From: Labia minor
Taxonomy: Eukaryota; Arthropoda; Insecta; Dermaptera; Spongiphoridae
Reading direction: 5' to 3'
Assembly (NCBI GenBank): GCA_963082975.1
Contig: OY720345.1
Span: forward strand, 34,480,611-34,544,610
DNA length: 64,000 bases
In this document: piece after piece, positions 13,044 through 26,246 of the stretch
Layout of the letters: every line of letters begins with the position of its first letter
How positions within the stretch are numbered: position 1 is the stretch's first letter
Notes under the pieces: model-generated
Seen by the model: only the letters and a program-made list of their open reading frames with translations
Told to the model about the DNA's origin: nothing
The model's database searches: none
Position numbers and translations under genes: made by a program

Positions 13044-13518
13044 ATCGAAATTATTATGTGTTTTGAATAATAGAATAAATAATTATATTAAAAAAATGTG
13101 TGTGGAAGTTTTATATCAAAAATAAATCTTTTTTTTTTATATTCGAAATAGAAAATTTTATATTTAAATTTTTTTTCAAAGTTTTTAGAATGTTTGAACA
13201 AAAAAGACTAAAAACAAGTAAATATCAAATAGTGACAATATTTTATTTTTATATATTGATAAAACTAATGAAATAATTATTTTTTAGGAATGATTTAATG
13301 TTTTAATAAACATCCTATACAAATATGAAGTCTTATTGATCTGGAAAAAAAAGTTTAGTTAAAATGTTTAATATATATCATCCAACTACATTATAATAAT
13401 AACTATAATGATTTTTTAGTTAATAATTAATTAACCAACTTGAACTGAATCTTTGATTTAATTTGAAAAAAAGTGTTAAATGAGAAATGTTCTCTAATTA
13501 ATAATAATATTTTGATAA

Positions 13519-13580
13519 TTATTTTTGATCCTTATAAATATAAAGAAAATTGCAAACGTTCATGGGAGCGATTTTGCTGG
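13519..13580 (+). CDS. candidate short exon ending at a strong donor
   Basis: Twenty open codons (ending NIKKIANVHGSDFAG) with purine-first bias, followed directly by the donor GG|GTAAAG at 13581. The acceptor side is not obvious. The GC-rich stretch just downstream (about 13590-13640, CAGCGCCCTCGTGGC) is open in several frames and resembles dispersed arthropod repeat sequence rather than a gene. Confidence 0.17.
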
Positions 13581-13840
13581 GTAAAGACAATGGGATTTCT
13601 CAACCGGTTCTTTGCCCGACAACAGCGCCCTCGTGGCGATAACATTTTTCCGTCACTATACATATATATATCAATAAAATAAAATTGAAAATAAATACAA
13701 ATAATTATAACAGTAATAATTGAATATTATGTTGTTTTTGTCACTCTTAGGCGTTTTTTTAATATTATTTAATAAATGACACCTCTAAACAATGTTTGAT
13801 CTAATTTTTCAAAACATTAATTACATTCGTGTTGAAGTTA

Positions 13841-14200
13841 TCAATGAATCAAAATAGCTTCTCGATAGGCGTATAAATTATCCGTTGTCGAATAAAAAAT
13901 GAAGTTGTTGATCTTGATCGATCTCGACGCGTTGAACACTCTCCAAGGAGATCGGTCTTTTCCAATTTGCTGGCATCTTTTAGAAGTAACCGCGGCAGCA
14001 AAGCGGAAAAAGACAAACCTCCCGGAAACCATCACCGATGTAATCCAATTCTTCTACTTGTTCGCTCATTGTTGAATCGCTATCGCAAATATACTTGAAA
14101 TTTTTGTTCTGTGGACAATTTCATAATACCATTTCTACCCACACGGACAAAGTTTCCAATATATTTGCTCGATGATGACGCAAACGTTCGCTTCAAGAAG
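13841..14200 (-). pseudogene. broken coding region on the minus strand, unknown
   Basis: Two minus-strand frames with strong coding bias abut out of phase. The upstream one (about 14113 to 14000) reads CDSDSTMSEQVEELDYIGDG and follows a possible acceptor (TTGTCCACAG). The downstream one (14035 to 13841) is 64 residues and includes QQIGKDRSPWRVFNASRSI and ends at TGA. A single frameshift near 14000-14035 would join them, so this may be a decayed ORF; alternatively they are two exons with an unseen short intron. Plus-strand frames are also open here but are less consistent. Family not recognised. Confidence 0.28.
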
Positions 14201-14884
14201 AAAATGAACGTAAGCAAACGAATAAGAGAGAAAAAAAAATGTTATTACAGCATTAAAGAAAAAAAAAATAAGAGAACCATTTGAATAGAAATAATTTAAA
14301 TAATTGCCATATTAATTAACCCAGATGCAATTCCAAAAGGTCGTAAATATAGTCGTAAAAAATTGATTCGATATTAGAGGCGATATAAATGCAATAACCT
14401 TCCAGATTCATTATTCATTTGTATTCGGAGATGCGAGTGCTCTGACTAACGCCTGTGGCATTACTTAATGATTAGTATAGTACTGAAATGGAGGGGTTCT
14501 GAACCCTCCCCCTCCCCATCCTCTTTTCCTGTATCTAAAACTTACAAATTTCAATATGATCGAGATATCACGAATGAATGATAGAGCATTCAGTTGTAAC
14601 GCCAACATTTTTTTTTCTTTATCAAGATTGCTTAATCAGAGAACATGTTCAATTTGTCTTAGTCTAATGAATAATTAATAATTGAGTCAATTCTTATTAA
14701 GGATTTGATATTTTTGTATAAGTGATTTTATGTGATTTTCTTTTTAAAAGGTGATGAAAAGACATTGAACCTGAGATACGATAAATAAATAGCAAGTGAA
14801 GGGTGAAAGAGGAAGGGTGGGGGAAAGGGTGAGGAGGTCCTTTATTTAGTCAAGATATTTATGGTAATTTATAAAACAAGATTA

Positions 14885-15110
14885 CTAGACATTCATTGAA
14901 GCATTGAAGAAGAGGGGGAAGGGGGTGGAGTGGGATTCGATGGGAAGAGAAGGCCCTTTCGAATTCGTGACTGGTATTGATAGCGGGAGGAAGTTACGGG
15001 AATAGACACTTGTTACGTTGCGAAGGAAAGCTGATGTAGCCAACAAATTAGCTCTTGCTGGTGAACTCATTAAATTAATGATATTCATCGGCTGGAATCG
15101 AGAAAGGGAA
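14885..15110. CDS. coding-like island, strand uncertain
   Basis: On the minus strand there is a complete 67-codon ATG-to-TAG frame (15088 to 14885, including ARANLLATSAFLRNVTSVYS) with AATAAA about 40 bases past its stop. On the plus strand, from about 14890, a G/A-first frame runs through the whole island (GREGPFEFVTGIDSGRKL ... RKADVANKLALAGELIKLM) with one in-frame TAG near 15014. The plus reading would be a pseudogene and the minus a tiny gene. I cannot decide between them and recognise neither. Confidence 0.22.
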
Positions 15111-15263
15111 AAGAGACAAACTTGTATAGTAAACTGTTTATTTTTTTTTTTTCGTTTCGAAATAAATAATAATAATTAAAAGAATAATAAATAATTAAAT
15201 AAATAGAATTAAATTTTTAATGTTATTAATACTCTATATATATACTTATGAAAAGTATATTTG

Positions 15264-15418
15264 TGGGAAGGTCGATTGGGAAATAACCAATTCGAAGACC
15301 AACGAGGTGAGCAGACATTGTAAGAAAGGATGTAAGAGAGATGGGAGAGAGTAGGAGTTGGATAGGTGTGGTTCAGAATAGGGACCTTTGAAGAATTAAG
15401 TTGCTGAAGCCAAGCACA
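15264..15418 (+). mobile_element. family D non-LTR retrotransposon, 3'-end fragment
   Basis: Aligns by eye with the 3' part of the 61-kb copy: GATTGGGAAAT, a block around GACGTAAGAGAG (here GATGTAAGAGAG), AGGAGTTGG, and the GGGAC...GAAGAA ending. All reading frames are broken. It represents the region just before the element's C-terminus and is 5'-truncated. Confidence 0.6.
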
Positions 15419-15429
15419 GAAATTATACT

Positions 15430-18400
15430 CTTTCTTATTAAAAGTGTTTTGCCACTTTTCAAAAAATATTTAGAAAATGCGAATGTCATGTCCTATTAAT
15501 AAAGAAAATAAATAAATATAAAAATAAATAAATAAATATATCATTTTCTTCTTCGTTACTTATAAGTAAATTTGTTTTTAATTTTATTTACTTATTTTTT
15601 TTTTATCTAAAAATTATAAAATATTCTTAAACTAAATATATAATTAAATTATAAAAAATTACTATAATCTCTCCAATCTTTGAAATTTTAAATAAATATT
15701 ATAATTTTTTTTTTTTTAATTCTATAATTTTAATTGATTTGGTATCAATAATCATATATTAAATTATTTTATCTTTGGAAATAACTTTTAATAGTATAAT
15801 AGGTATTGATTCTATTTTTATAATATACACCACTTTTAAATTCAACTCACAATTTCTAAATATTTTTCTAAAAGTATAATTATGAATATGAATAAGATTT
15901 TAATCAATTTATTTAGCTAATTATATTATTCATAATAAGTAAAATTAAAAATAAATCGGCTTTACAAATATTTTGTTATATAAATCATAATTATTTTTTT
16001 TTTTTATGAAATCAATTAATTTTGTAAAATTGAATTAAATGGAAGAGGATTATTTTTCTATTTAATATTTTTAATCATTCGTTTAAAAAGAGATATGATA
16101 GTTGTTTGAAAATAATTTTCCTCTGAGATCATCATTCAGAATTAAATTCAAATTAATATTCAAATGAATTGGGCAACAATTTCAAGAAAATCAAATTTAC
16201 TATCAACAAATCAATTAATAATATTATTTTAACTATTATATAGTCTATTTTATATTTACTAAGTTAAATTAGTAAGAGATTTATTCCATTTATCAATTAT
16301 TTTTATAATATTACTTAATTATATATTTTTATTCATTAATTTTTTGGACCGTGAAAAATTTACAAAAATGTATATTATTTTTAAAAATAGAGTACTGTGT
16401 AATTATTATTAAATATTTTTCATCTAAATTTAAAAATAATTTTTAAATTTTACATTAACTTATTTTAATGAAGGATAATTGAAAAAAAATTTTGAAATAA
16501 TAAATGAAATAATTTGTTTTATATATAGATTGACTTGACTTACGAGTACAATCAAGCAAATCCAGACAATTCATTGATAGAAATTAATGATGGTGTTAAA
16601 AATTATATCCCCTATACACATATATATAGGTCAATTTTAGTTTCTAAAAGAAAAAGTTTCTTAATAGGGATTGAGTGAATCTAAGAACAATTATCAATAA
16701 TAATGGAAAAATATTATTATTCTTAATATTATTGTATTTTTGTAATAGAAATGAATGTATGGGCGGATTCAGAAGGAAAATTATAAATTATACAAAATTA
16801 TAAAATTATAAAATTGTTATCGTTAATTTTATATATTTATGTCAATATATTTAACAAATAAATATATAAAATAAAAAAGAAAAATTAATATTCATTTAAA
16901 GAAAAAACCAGAATATTCTTTCCTATTAAATATTTATTTTAATTAAAATCTATAAGTAAATTTTTAATAAATATTCTAATTATTTAATTAAAAAAATAAT
17001 ATTATTTATGTATTTTGTAATTAATAAGATATAATCCACATCCTGAAAATTTTCCCTCCATCTTATGAAAAGATGTCCCCGTCACTCTTTAAAAAGAATT
17101 CTTATTAAATATTTACTAATAATATTTTTAAAAAAATAATAAAAATTTATTACAAAAATTAATAATTTCTTATATTTTTTTTATGCGATCTATTATTATT
17201 TGAGAGTTTAGTAAATTTTGTATTATCTTTTTTTTTATATATAAAATAGTATTAACTCGTGTAATTCGGCGTGAAGTGAAATGAAGCAACAAACAACCAA
17301 TCATTTTAAAATACACCGACAATATTAACTTTCGTAAAAATCTCTGGGGGGTAATAATTTATTTCCAATATATTTTTTTATCTAAAATCCACCTGTTTTT
17401 CAAAAAGTGCTTCTAATATTAAAATTATTCACATTATTTAATTATTCACGTATTTTTTTTTATATTTAAATATTTGAATTGTTAAAATAGATTTTAGGTA
17501 GTATATTTTGAAAAAATAATTTTTTAGAAGTCCCAATAGAAAAATATAATAATTATTAAGGAATATTGACTAAATAAAATCAATTTAACATAAAATGAAG
17601 ATTGATTCTTTAATTTTTTAGTATTCTGTTATTCTTATTCCTGATATAGAACAAATATAATTAAAATCAACTATTATTTATTTTTAATTTCAGTACCATT
17701 TGTGATATATTTATGCATTACTTCAATCAAAAAATTTCAAATTTTAATAGATAAATGAAACTTTACTCTAGAGATAAGTAATTTATTTTCAGAAAATAAG
17801 TAAAATTCTAATTAAAACTGGAAAAAATATAATAATAAATCAAACGAATTTATTATTATATATTAAAAAAGATCTTTCAGGCACTTATATTTTCATAAAT
17901 TTAATAAGGATAAAATTTGATAAAAAAAACATGACCAGAGAAATTCTTATATCTTTCATTAAATTTAAAATTATTTAATTTCTAAAATATATTTAGTATA
18001 AGTAAAAATAATTAAAATATTAAAAAAAATATTTATTTTTCTTTGTCTCATATTATAATATTATTGTATATCACACACAACATAATTCATATAATTAATT
18101 AATTAATTAAATATATATATATATATATATATATATCATAATTTATTCATTTATTTAAATTTAAAAGTTATCTTTAAAATTATAAATGATTAAATTATCC
18201 AGTTAATTCAGACAATATTATAAATTAACTAATTATTTTTAATCTTATTATTAATTATTATCTTTACTTTCTAATGATAATTTTTGTTATATATATAAAA
18301 ATAAATTATTAAATAAATACTAGAATTCTTTTAATTTTTTTATATTAATCAAATATTATATATAATGTGAAAGTAGTGATTAAGCTCTTTAAGGTGAAAA

Positions 18401-18720
18401 TTAATTAGTAAGATAAATTATTAATGATAAATGACAATAATAAAAAATAACAAATATATAAATTAATATATTATATATTCAACATTTTTGAACAAAATGA
18501 ATAAAATAAAAATAATTTAATAAATTGAGAGATTAAGTTCAACACAACTACTTTATTAATAAAATATAAAATTATGAATAACTATTAATTATTATCATTA
18601 TAATTTCAGGTAATAAATTAATACTAATAATAATAAATCTTATTAGTATATTCTAATAAATTTATATTTTGTATTTTTAATCAGGCTGAAATTTTACCTA
18701 CATTTTTAGCGTTTCAAAAA
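15430..18720. other. AT-rich stretch, no gene supported
   Basis: Dense A/T sequence with homopolymers and a TA run at 18110-18136. No GC-richer island, splice-flanked frame or recognisable repeat family is visible. A purine/pyrimidine-biased patch at 18840-18950 gives a minus-strand 71-codon frame that looks low-complexity. Confidence 0.6.
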
Positions 18721-20097
18721 CAGGGTAATATTACAATCTAATATTAAATAAAATAATTAAATTAATGTGATTAAATGAAAGGTAAAAAGTTAATTTTTTT
18801 ATTTTTATTAAGTTATTTATGAAATTTTGATTTCTGATAGGAGAATAATAATAGAAGAATGACGTAAAGTAACCTAAGAGGTATAGAGAGGGGGGAGGGG
18901 GGAAAGAGGCAGTTGGCAAGTTGGAGTGAAGGGCTTTTGGGTTCAAAGTATCGAATGTCTATTAATAATTTCTTAGTTAATGCATTGTATGTTTTTATTC
19001 TAATATTACCTAAAAAAAAGAAGGAAAAAATCTATTGAAACAACTCTTAAATATTAATAGACATTTTGTCATTTTAATCAATAAATTCATGGCCGAGGCT
19101 TTTATTACTACCTATAAATAATTAAAAATATTAATCTAGTTTAGATTTTTTAATCAACTTATTTATATTAAATATTTATAGTTTATAATTTTCTCTATTT
19201 TCAATTTGATCAAACAATTCCGTATATAATTTTTTTTCAATATATAACTAATCCATATTTTAAATGCTATTTGTCTTATTATGACACTTATTATTAAAAA
19301 TTAATAAATCATATTTTATATTAGCAAACAATTTAAATCTTTGGCTTTAATTCAATTATAAACTCAAATAACATCATTATTTATATTTTGGTTTCGTTTC
19401 ACATACTAGTTGATTATTTTTTTATCACACTTTAATGTCACTTAAAGCAACAAGTGTCAATAAGATTTATATTTGAAAAAAAAAATTTAAAACTTAAGGG
19501 TAGAATTTATTTGCTATAAAACAAGTCATTGACATATTTTATTTATTCTAAAAGCTAAAAATAATAAAAGCATTAGTATTATTATATCAAAATACTTCCT
19601 TCCGGGTTTTTGCCGGCATGTACCACCGGTGGCTTATGCCGCCACATAAAATAAATAGACAAATCATGGAGCCGGTGGGAACGTATTAATAATTATTTGT
19701 TGTGTTTTTTATATAATATATTTTATTTATTTATTGTGAAGAGTTTAATATTATTTATATTAAATTTTATATAAAAAAAAGTACAATAAGGGCCGAAAAT
19801 AATTAAATAATTAATAATATATTAATGACAAATTTCAAATATTTCTTTGTAATAATATGTTAGAAATGCGTGTAATTCAGTTTTCTTTTTTGTAAAATAT
19901 ATGATAATACGAATATCTTCTGTGGAGGACTTGGCTCTGAACCAGCAAAAAAGCTTGTCAAGAAAACTACAGATATCCAATAATTAATTTACGCTTGTCA
20001 ACGTATTATTTATATTTATTATATATTTAATTCTTTAGAAGTATTTTAAATATAAATTCAGCTTAAAGATAAAAAACACCAAATTCTATCTCTTTTT

Positions 20098-20108
20098 TAT
20101 TATCTCGC

Positions 20109-20139
<31 letters not shown>

Positions 20140-20603
20140 AGACAAGATTACGCTAAACGGTTTGAGCTAGAATAATGAAATTTGGTATACGGGCTTTATT
20201 CAAAATTCGTAGTTTTCTATCAACTTTTGAGAAATGTAGCTCAACCAAAAGAGTGTCATTACCAACAACGTTTTAATTATTTTTTTTCTAAACTGACGGT
20301 ATAAGTAAAGATATATGTTTGATACTTTTTCACATGATTAAAAATTGTATAAAACTGGTTTATATAGAATTTCAGCTTGATTGAATCGCTGAAAGTACCG
20401 GAATTAATTTTTTAACACTGCAAATCACGCGCCAGCACCTGCCGTGGTGCCATCAACAAAGAGCCAAACACGCGCTGGTTTAATAAATATTATTTATTGA
20501 TTTTAATTTATAATTTAATTAATTAAATTTAATTTAAATATAATATATGTTATTTAATCCAATTCAAATTAAATTGCGAGATAGTCGAGTGGAAACACTC
20601 CAG
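20098..20603 (+). mobile_element. family B element (Helentron/DINE-like)
   Basis: Copy of family B in the orientation with the inverted repeat first (ATTATCTCGC at 20100), a long TG microsatellite (about 20109-20134), the motif ACGGTTTGAGCTAG followed by ATGAAATTTGGTAT, the matching inverted repeat (GCGAGATAGT near 20577-20586), and a terminal hairpin ending CTCCAG at 20603. It is nearly full length and only about 110 bases from a family A copy. Confidence 0.75.
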
Positions 20604-20712
20604 ATTTTTTTTTATTTAAAGCAACTCTTTATTACTCGGGTGTACTCTATTACCTATCCTAAAAGAAAATTAACATATTAAACAACAAATTCATATTTTG
20701 TTAAAAAAAAAT

Positions 20713-21338
20713 AAGTTGACCTGTGGCCAGGTCCTAACCGACCGACGGTTTGAAGTAAATTAATTAGCAGCTACAGAAACAATTTCAAATAATTTTAATA
20801 TATCTATTAATGTAATAAAAAACAGATATGAATATAACATAAACATTTTTAATTTTATTTTATTTATAATATATATGTAAGACCAGGCTGTGACGTCATG
20901 AATGGCTGGATGACGTCATATAATTTTAAATCAAGAAAAAACTAATAAATATGATTTTCCCGAGGATAAAACCAATACAAAGTGCATGATTCGTGGTGAT
21001 ATGTAAAAAAATCTCCTCATGTGAAATTTGGTGTGAAAATAACCCTTCCCTTCCTATCGTCGATCGCTAATACTACCACTTCCGGTTTCCGGATTTGCAC
21101 CTAAAGTTGATCAATTCATCCCACTGAAGCATTAAGTAAATATACCAAATTTCATCAAAATCGGTTGAGCCGTTCAGGCTGTACACATCTATACGGACGG
21201 ACGGACGGACGGACATACATCATGCTAAAAATACTTTTTTCTGTTAAGAAAATGCATGACTCGTGGAGATATGTAAAAATCTCCACATGTGAAATTTGGT
21301 GTGAAAACAATACCTCCCCTTACTATCGTCGGTCGGTA
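20713..21338 (-). mobile_element. family A element, full-length (Helentron/DINE-like)
   Basis: Near-complete copy with the terminal hairpin GACCTG-TGGC-CAGGTC, inverted repeat ACCGACCGACGG near the left end and CGTCGGTCGGT at the right end, and a GGAC tetranucleotide microsatellite (about 21193-21214). Short frames predicted inside it on both strands are not genes. Confidence 0.8.
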
Positions 21339-22436
21339 ATATGTACAAAATAATTTCAAGTTACAAAATTTCTTTGCAATCTGAATATAAATATAGGTAT
21401 AAATAAAAGAAAACAATTATATGGAAGAGAAATTATAAGCGCCGATGAAAAATCAGGTTTTTTTTTATCTCTCAAAGATATTTATCCACTTTCAACATCT
21501 GAATTGATCACAAATAATGAAAATAAATCATACACAATATATTGATCTATGATTATATGTATTAAATTTGATAATAATCATATAAATTAAAAAAAGATAA
21601 ATTAGAAAATAATATCTTTCGAATGAAATAATCATGTCTTTTCAAAATTGTTTCTTTTTTTTGCATGATTGACCGATGGATTGATTATCTTTGGTAAACT
21701 ACATGCTGGTTTAGATTTGAAAAATAAATCATATATATATAAATATTTTTATTTTTGGATGTGAGTTATGATATATTAATATATTTAAGATATTATACAT
21801 CAGTCCTAGAGCCCTTTACAAAGCATGATTTCCATTAAGAAAATTTTTTTACTCTCGTAGCCTCGAGCGACAAGTAAGAATATTTCGACTTCCAGGTACG
21901 ATCATTAGCTGTAAACCTCACCCCATTTTAGTCACCTTATACCACAATACGAGATGTTGAACTTTTTACAACAGGAATATTTTAATAATATATATTTAAA
22001 ATTATTGTTTAAATTACTTAACTAATTAAGTTAATTTTAGAGTAAAAGAAAAAAATCTGTAGTAATATCTACATTTTAAATATATTTGATTAATAATTAT
22101 AAAAAATACTCCTTGAAAAAGAAAAGAGAAAGACCGCTGGGTCTTCCCCTTCTTTCTCAAACCATATACCCTTAATTATCCAATTTCAAATGTAAAATTT
22201 AATTAAGATTTTAAATTATAAAAATTAATTCAAAATAAATTTTCTAATGAATATTTTCGACTATTAAAATACTGGTTAATTCATTCTTGTGTTTAATTAT
22301 AATCTAAATTATAATAAAAATTAAATTATATAAGTTTAAAAACTAATAGAAACAAAAGAATAATTAAAAATTATTAGTGATCCATATTTTAGAAATATAT
22401 TTTTTCTCTCTCTTAATCAAGTAAATAAAAAACAAT

Positions 22437-22632
22437 TAGGAATGTCTCCACTCGACTATCTCGCAAATTTGAATTGGATTAAATAACATATATTATATTT
22501 AAATTAAAAGTAATTAATTAAATTATAAATTAAAATTAATAAATATATATTTGTTGATGGCACCACGTCACGTGCTGGCGCGTGATTTGCAGGGTTAAAA
22601 AATTAATTCCGGTACTTTCAGCGATTCAATCA
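22437..22632 (-). mobile_element. family B element, truncated
   Basis: Carries only the hairpin/inverted-repeat end of family B (from about 22437) and stops near 22632, about a third of full length. It is followed at once by the short repeat H and then a complete family B copy in the same orientation. Confidence 0.7.
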
Positions 22633-22642
22633 ACAGAAAATT

Positions 22643-22718
22643 ATTACATTGAATTATCCAAGTTCGAAACAGAGAGGTAGTTCAAGGGCGATTCTCTATT
22701 CCTTATTTTTAAATTTAC
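22643..22718 (+). repeat. short repeat H, copy 1
   Basis: A roughly 75-bp unit (containing AAGTTCGAAACAGAGAGG and GGGCGATTCTCTAT) that recurs at 27583-27659 with few differences. In both places a family B copy lies just downstream. The GTTCGAAAC part resembles a Pol III B box, but no A box or tRNA fold is evident. Confidence 0.7.
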
Positions 22719-22726
22719 TAAATAAG

Positions 22727-23335
22727 CTGGAGTGTCTCCTCTCGGCTATCTCGTAATTTCAATTGGATTAAATAACATATATTATATTTAAATTCAATTT
22801 TATTAATTATAAATTATAAATTAAAATTAATAAATAATATTTATTAAACCAGCGCGTCTTTGGCTTTTTGTTGATCACGTGGTGTCGCGTGATTGGCAGT
22901 CAACGTGTTAAAAAATTTAAAAATTAATTCCTGTACATTGAACGATTCAATCAAGCTGAAATTCTATATATAGCAGTTTTATACAATTTTTAATCAAGTG
23001 AAAAACTATCAAACATATATCTTTATTTTTAAGGTCACTTTAGAGGAAAAAAAATCAAAACATGGTAGGTAATGACCCACTTCCAAATGAGCTACATTTC
23101 TCAAAAGTTGATAGAAAACTACAAATTTTGAATAATGCCCTTGTACCAAATTTTATTATTTTAGCTCAAACCATTTTTGCGTAATCTTGTCTACATACAC
23201 ACATCAACACACACACACACAGATATTTTTCTCAACCTTAGTGAAAATGACTCAGGGTTCTTCAAAACGTAGAAAAACATAAAAATCTCGAAATCGAAAA
23301 TTTTCGTGATCTCAATACTATCCGGCGAGATAGTA
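22727..23335 (-). mobile_element. family B element, full-length (Helentron/DINE-like)
   Basis: Full-length family B copy preceded by AATAAG, as are the copies at 27852 and 48994. Contains the CA-repeat block (about 23205-23221) and the terminal inverted repeat GGCGAGATAGT at its right end. Confidence 0.78.
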
Positions 23336-23586
23336 AAAAATATTAATTAATCTAATGAAATATAGAATATGTAAAGTTAAGTTATTGTGGTTAACCCGTT
23401 AGTGACCTAGGTTCTATTCTATTCACTTACACGTGCTAATAGAGCGGACAAGCAAACAAAACACTGTGGAGAGTCAATAGAAAATTTAATTAATCATACA
23501 TCTGTGTGGTCTGACAAAAAAAACATCCTATAAATCAGTATCCTATTAAGACTTTTGACTATATTTAGACACTTATTTGTTTTTAG

Positions 23587-23820
23587 AGAAGAGAAATATA
23601 TCTCAAGAGTGTGTCTTTGATGATATCCAGGAAGATATTTTTAACCCGTTCAAATATGAAAACAAAATTAGGCCAATGAACTTTAAATGGAATCCTAATA
23701 AAAGAATCGCGCGATGATAATTTAAATATATCAAAGGGTCTGCTGGAAAAATTTGCTTAAAAATTTGAAACAGTGTTGAAAACTTTCTTTTGTGCAACAA
23801 ATAGGAAAGTCGGGATATTT
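23587..23820 (+). pseudogene. candidate exon or decayed ORF, unknown
   Basis: An acceptor with a pyrimidine-rich tract (ACTTATTTGTTTTTAG) ends at 23586. Forty-two codons follow (including CVFDDIQEDIFNPFKYENK) to TGA at 23715-23717. After one frameshift the coding look continues (DDNLNISKGLLEKFA, then after a stop KFETVLKTFFCATNRKVGIF), so the region reads as a decayed longer ORF. No family recognised. Confidence 0.27.
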
Positions 23821-24741
23821 TTTTTTTTAATTTATTCGTTCAATGAATGATTGTCTTCCTAATCTAAAATAAAAGCGTGGTGAGGGTATCTACTCTGTTG
23901 AGGCGAGAAGATGAATAACGATTCTAATCATTTACATTTTATAAAGGACATCTCATTTGATAAATATAATCTATTAATCAATCTAACGACTCTGGAGGCA
24001 TCCAGATTTTCCTCCCAACCAATTTGTCCTATTCAAATGGAAAATAAATTATCCATCGATTTAAAAAAGTAGAAATCTTGTAATTTATCATCTTAAAATA
24101 CAAATATAAAAGAAAAATTATTAATTATATATTCCAAAATTATATTCAATTAATAAAAATTATTGGGTATGTGGGAGGAAAAGGAATAATTTAATCATTA
24201 TTTATTTTAATTTGGAATTATTTATTAACTTAAACACAACCTATTAAATTAGTCAGATATAGAGTAAGAAGGGGCAAAAGTTCGCACTTCCATTTCAAAA
24301 CTATTAGTAATTTTGGCGTAGTTTTTAAAACACTATGTTCGGTTTAAAACAACAATAATAAAAGACGCATCGAAATTCATTAGCATATTGGAAGCCGTTT
24401 GTATTCAATGAGCTAAGTTATATTTTTGTCTCATTCCATAAAATATTTATGGATTTTCTTATGATAATCACATGTACTAATATGCACATTTCTAACTTTT
24501 TAATGTCTTTGATTGAAAGCTGATACCCTTAAATAAATATTTTATAACCTTTTTATTGTCTAAAGTAAACAATAAAAATATTTTGTGATACTTTGATGAA
24601 AATACTTCAATGGGGAAAAAAATCCGAGGTGCCAACGGGTCAAAAGTCGGCAATGGATCTTTTCCCCTCAATTGTACTCAAGTTTCTAATATTTCCTCCT
24701 TATTATTCTTGATGCAGAACATACAAAAGGAAAACAAAAAT

Positions 24742-25335
24742 AAGTTGACCTGTGGCCAGGCACAGAACCGACCAATGGTTTGAAATAAATTAATTTCCAG
24801 CTACAGAAACAATTTCAAATAATTTTAATATATTTATTAAAAAACAGATATGGATATAACATCAATATTTTTAATTTTATTTTATTTATAATATATAAGG
24901 AGCCGCTGGCTGTGAGGTCACGAAGGGCTGGGTGACGTCATATAATTTTAAATTAAGAAAAAACTAATGAAGATGTTTTTCTCGAGGATAAAACCAATAC
25001 AAAATGCATGATTCGTGGAGATATGTAAAAAATCTTCTCATGTGAAATTTGGTGTGAAAATAACCCTTCCCTTCCTATCGTCGATCGCTAATACTACCAC
25101 TTGCACCAAAAGTTGATCAATTCATCATACTGATGCATTAAGGAAATATACCAAATTTCATCAAAATCCGTTGAGCCGTTCAGGCTGTACATATCTATAT
25201 GGACGGACGGACAGACATCATGCTAAAAATACTTTTTTCTGTTAAGAAAATGCATGATTCGTGGAGATATGTAAAAATTTCCACATGTGAAATTTGGTGT
25301 GAAAACAATACCTCCCTTACTATCGTCGGTCGGTA
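24742..25335 (-). mobile_element. family A element, near full-length with small deletions
   Basis: Same ends as the other A copies (hairpin end at 24742, TCGGTCGGTA at 25335), but it lacks a stretch around the CTTCCGGTTTCCGG motif and has a shortened GGAC microsatellite. Its flanks share the phrase GGGCAAAAGT (24272 and about 25461), hinting that it may have inserted into an older repeat. Confidence 0.75.
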
Positions 25336-26246
25336 AAAAGTAGATATTGTAAGGTTCAGCAAAAATTAATTAAATTATTTTATATTTAGATATATTTGGA
25401 AAATTTGTTAAATTACATTTCTTAACTTTAATTTCTTTAATGGTAAATGCGGCTGTTGATGGAAATAGGGGGCAAAAGTCCGTAGGTGGAAGATTTTGTT
25501 TAAATGCCTCTTCTACTCTTATGTTACTGATTAGGAAACTGATAAAATCACGAAAGATGGTTAAAATATCAGGTTATCAGGTGATGTTAAAACATATATT
25601 TTATCTTTCATAGGAAGGTCAAAAAAAACAAACCCAGAGAACTACGGATCTCTACCCCAACTTATTCTAGATGTTAAATAATATCATATAATAAATCAAA
25701 ATTTTTACATATAAATATTAGTCTAAATACAGAATAATTTTAAGTGAAAATTATTTTAATTAATGTATATATTATAGAAATTATTAATAAGAAATAAAAT
25801 GTTTAATAATAATCATATTTATAAATATTAAAATAAAGAAGATATATAAATGTTTAAAAAGTATATATAATTAATTAACATTTATAAATAAAATTATATA
25901 AATAATATTATAGTTATATTTATAACTCATGTTTTTGTTGTAGATAGTAAATTATGGTCTTTTTGATAAGATTACCCTACACCTATTTAGTATACAATAA
26001 GAGATAATATTTATTTAAAGACTTTTATTTAAGAATAGGTAAAAATTTATGGGCAAACTGAAGAATTTATTCCCAGTGCTGTTATTCAAAAAAATAGATA
26101 AAAGATAAATAAAAATGTATTTTAATAACACTTTATAATATATTAAATAATTCTTTAGTGATAACAGGCGGAAGTATTGAATTTGAGGACAAGAGTTCAA
26201 ACCCCACTAAGAGTTTATAAATATTTATAATTTAATATTTAATGTG

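Noticed and set aside
21165-21416. Open frames on both strands at 21.2-21.4 kb
   Set aside because: They lie within or across the end of a family A element; the open frame comes from its GGAC microsatellite.
26150-26216. tRNA-like sequence with GAGTTCAAACCCC and a TTTAGTG/CACTAAG outer stem
   Set aside because: The T stem does not pair and no anticodon arm can be drawn; at most a degraded tRNA-derived fragment.
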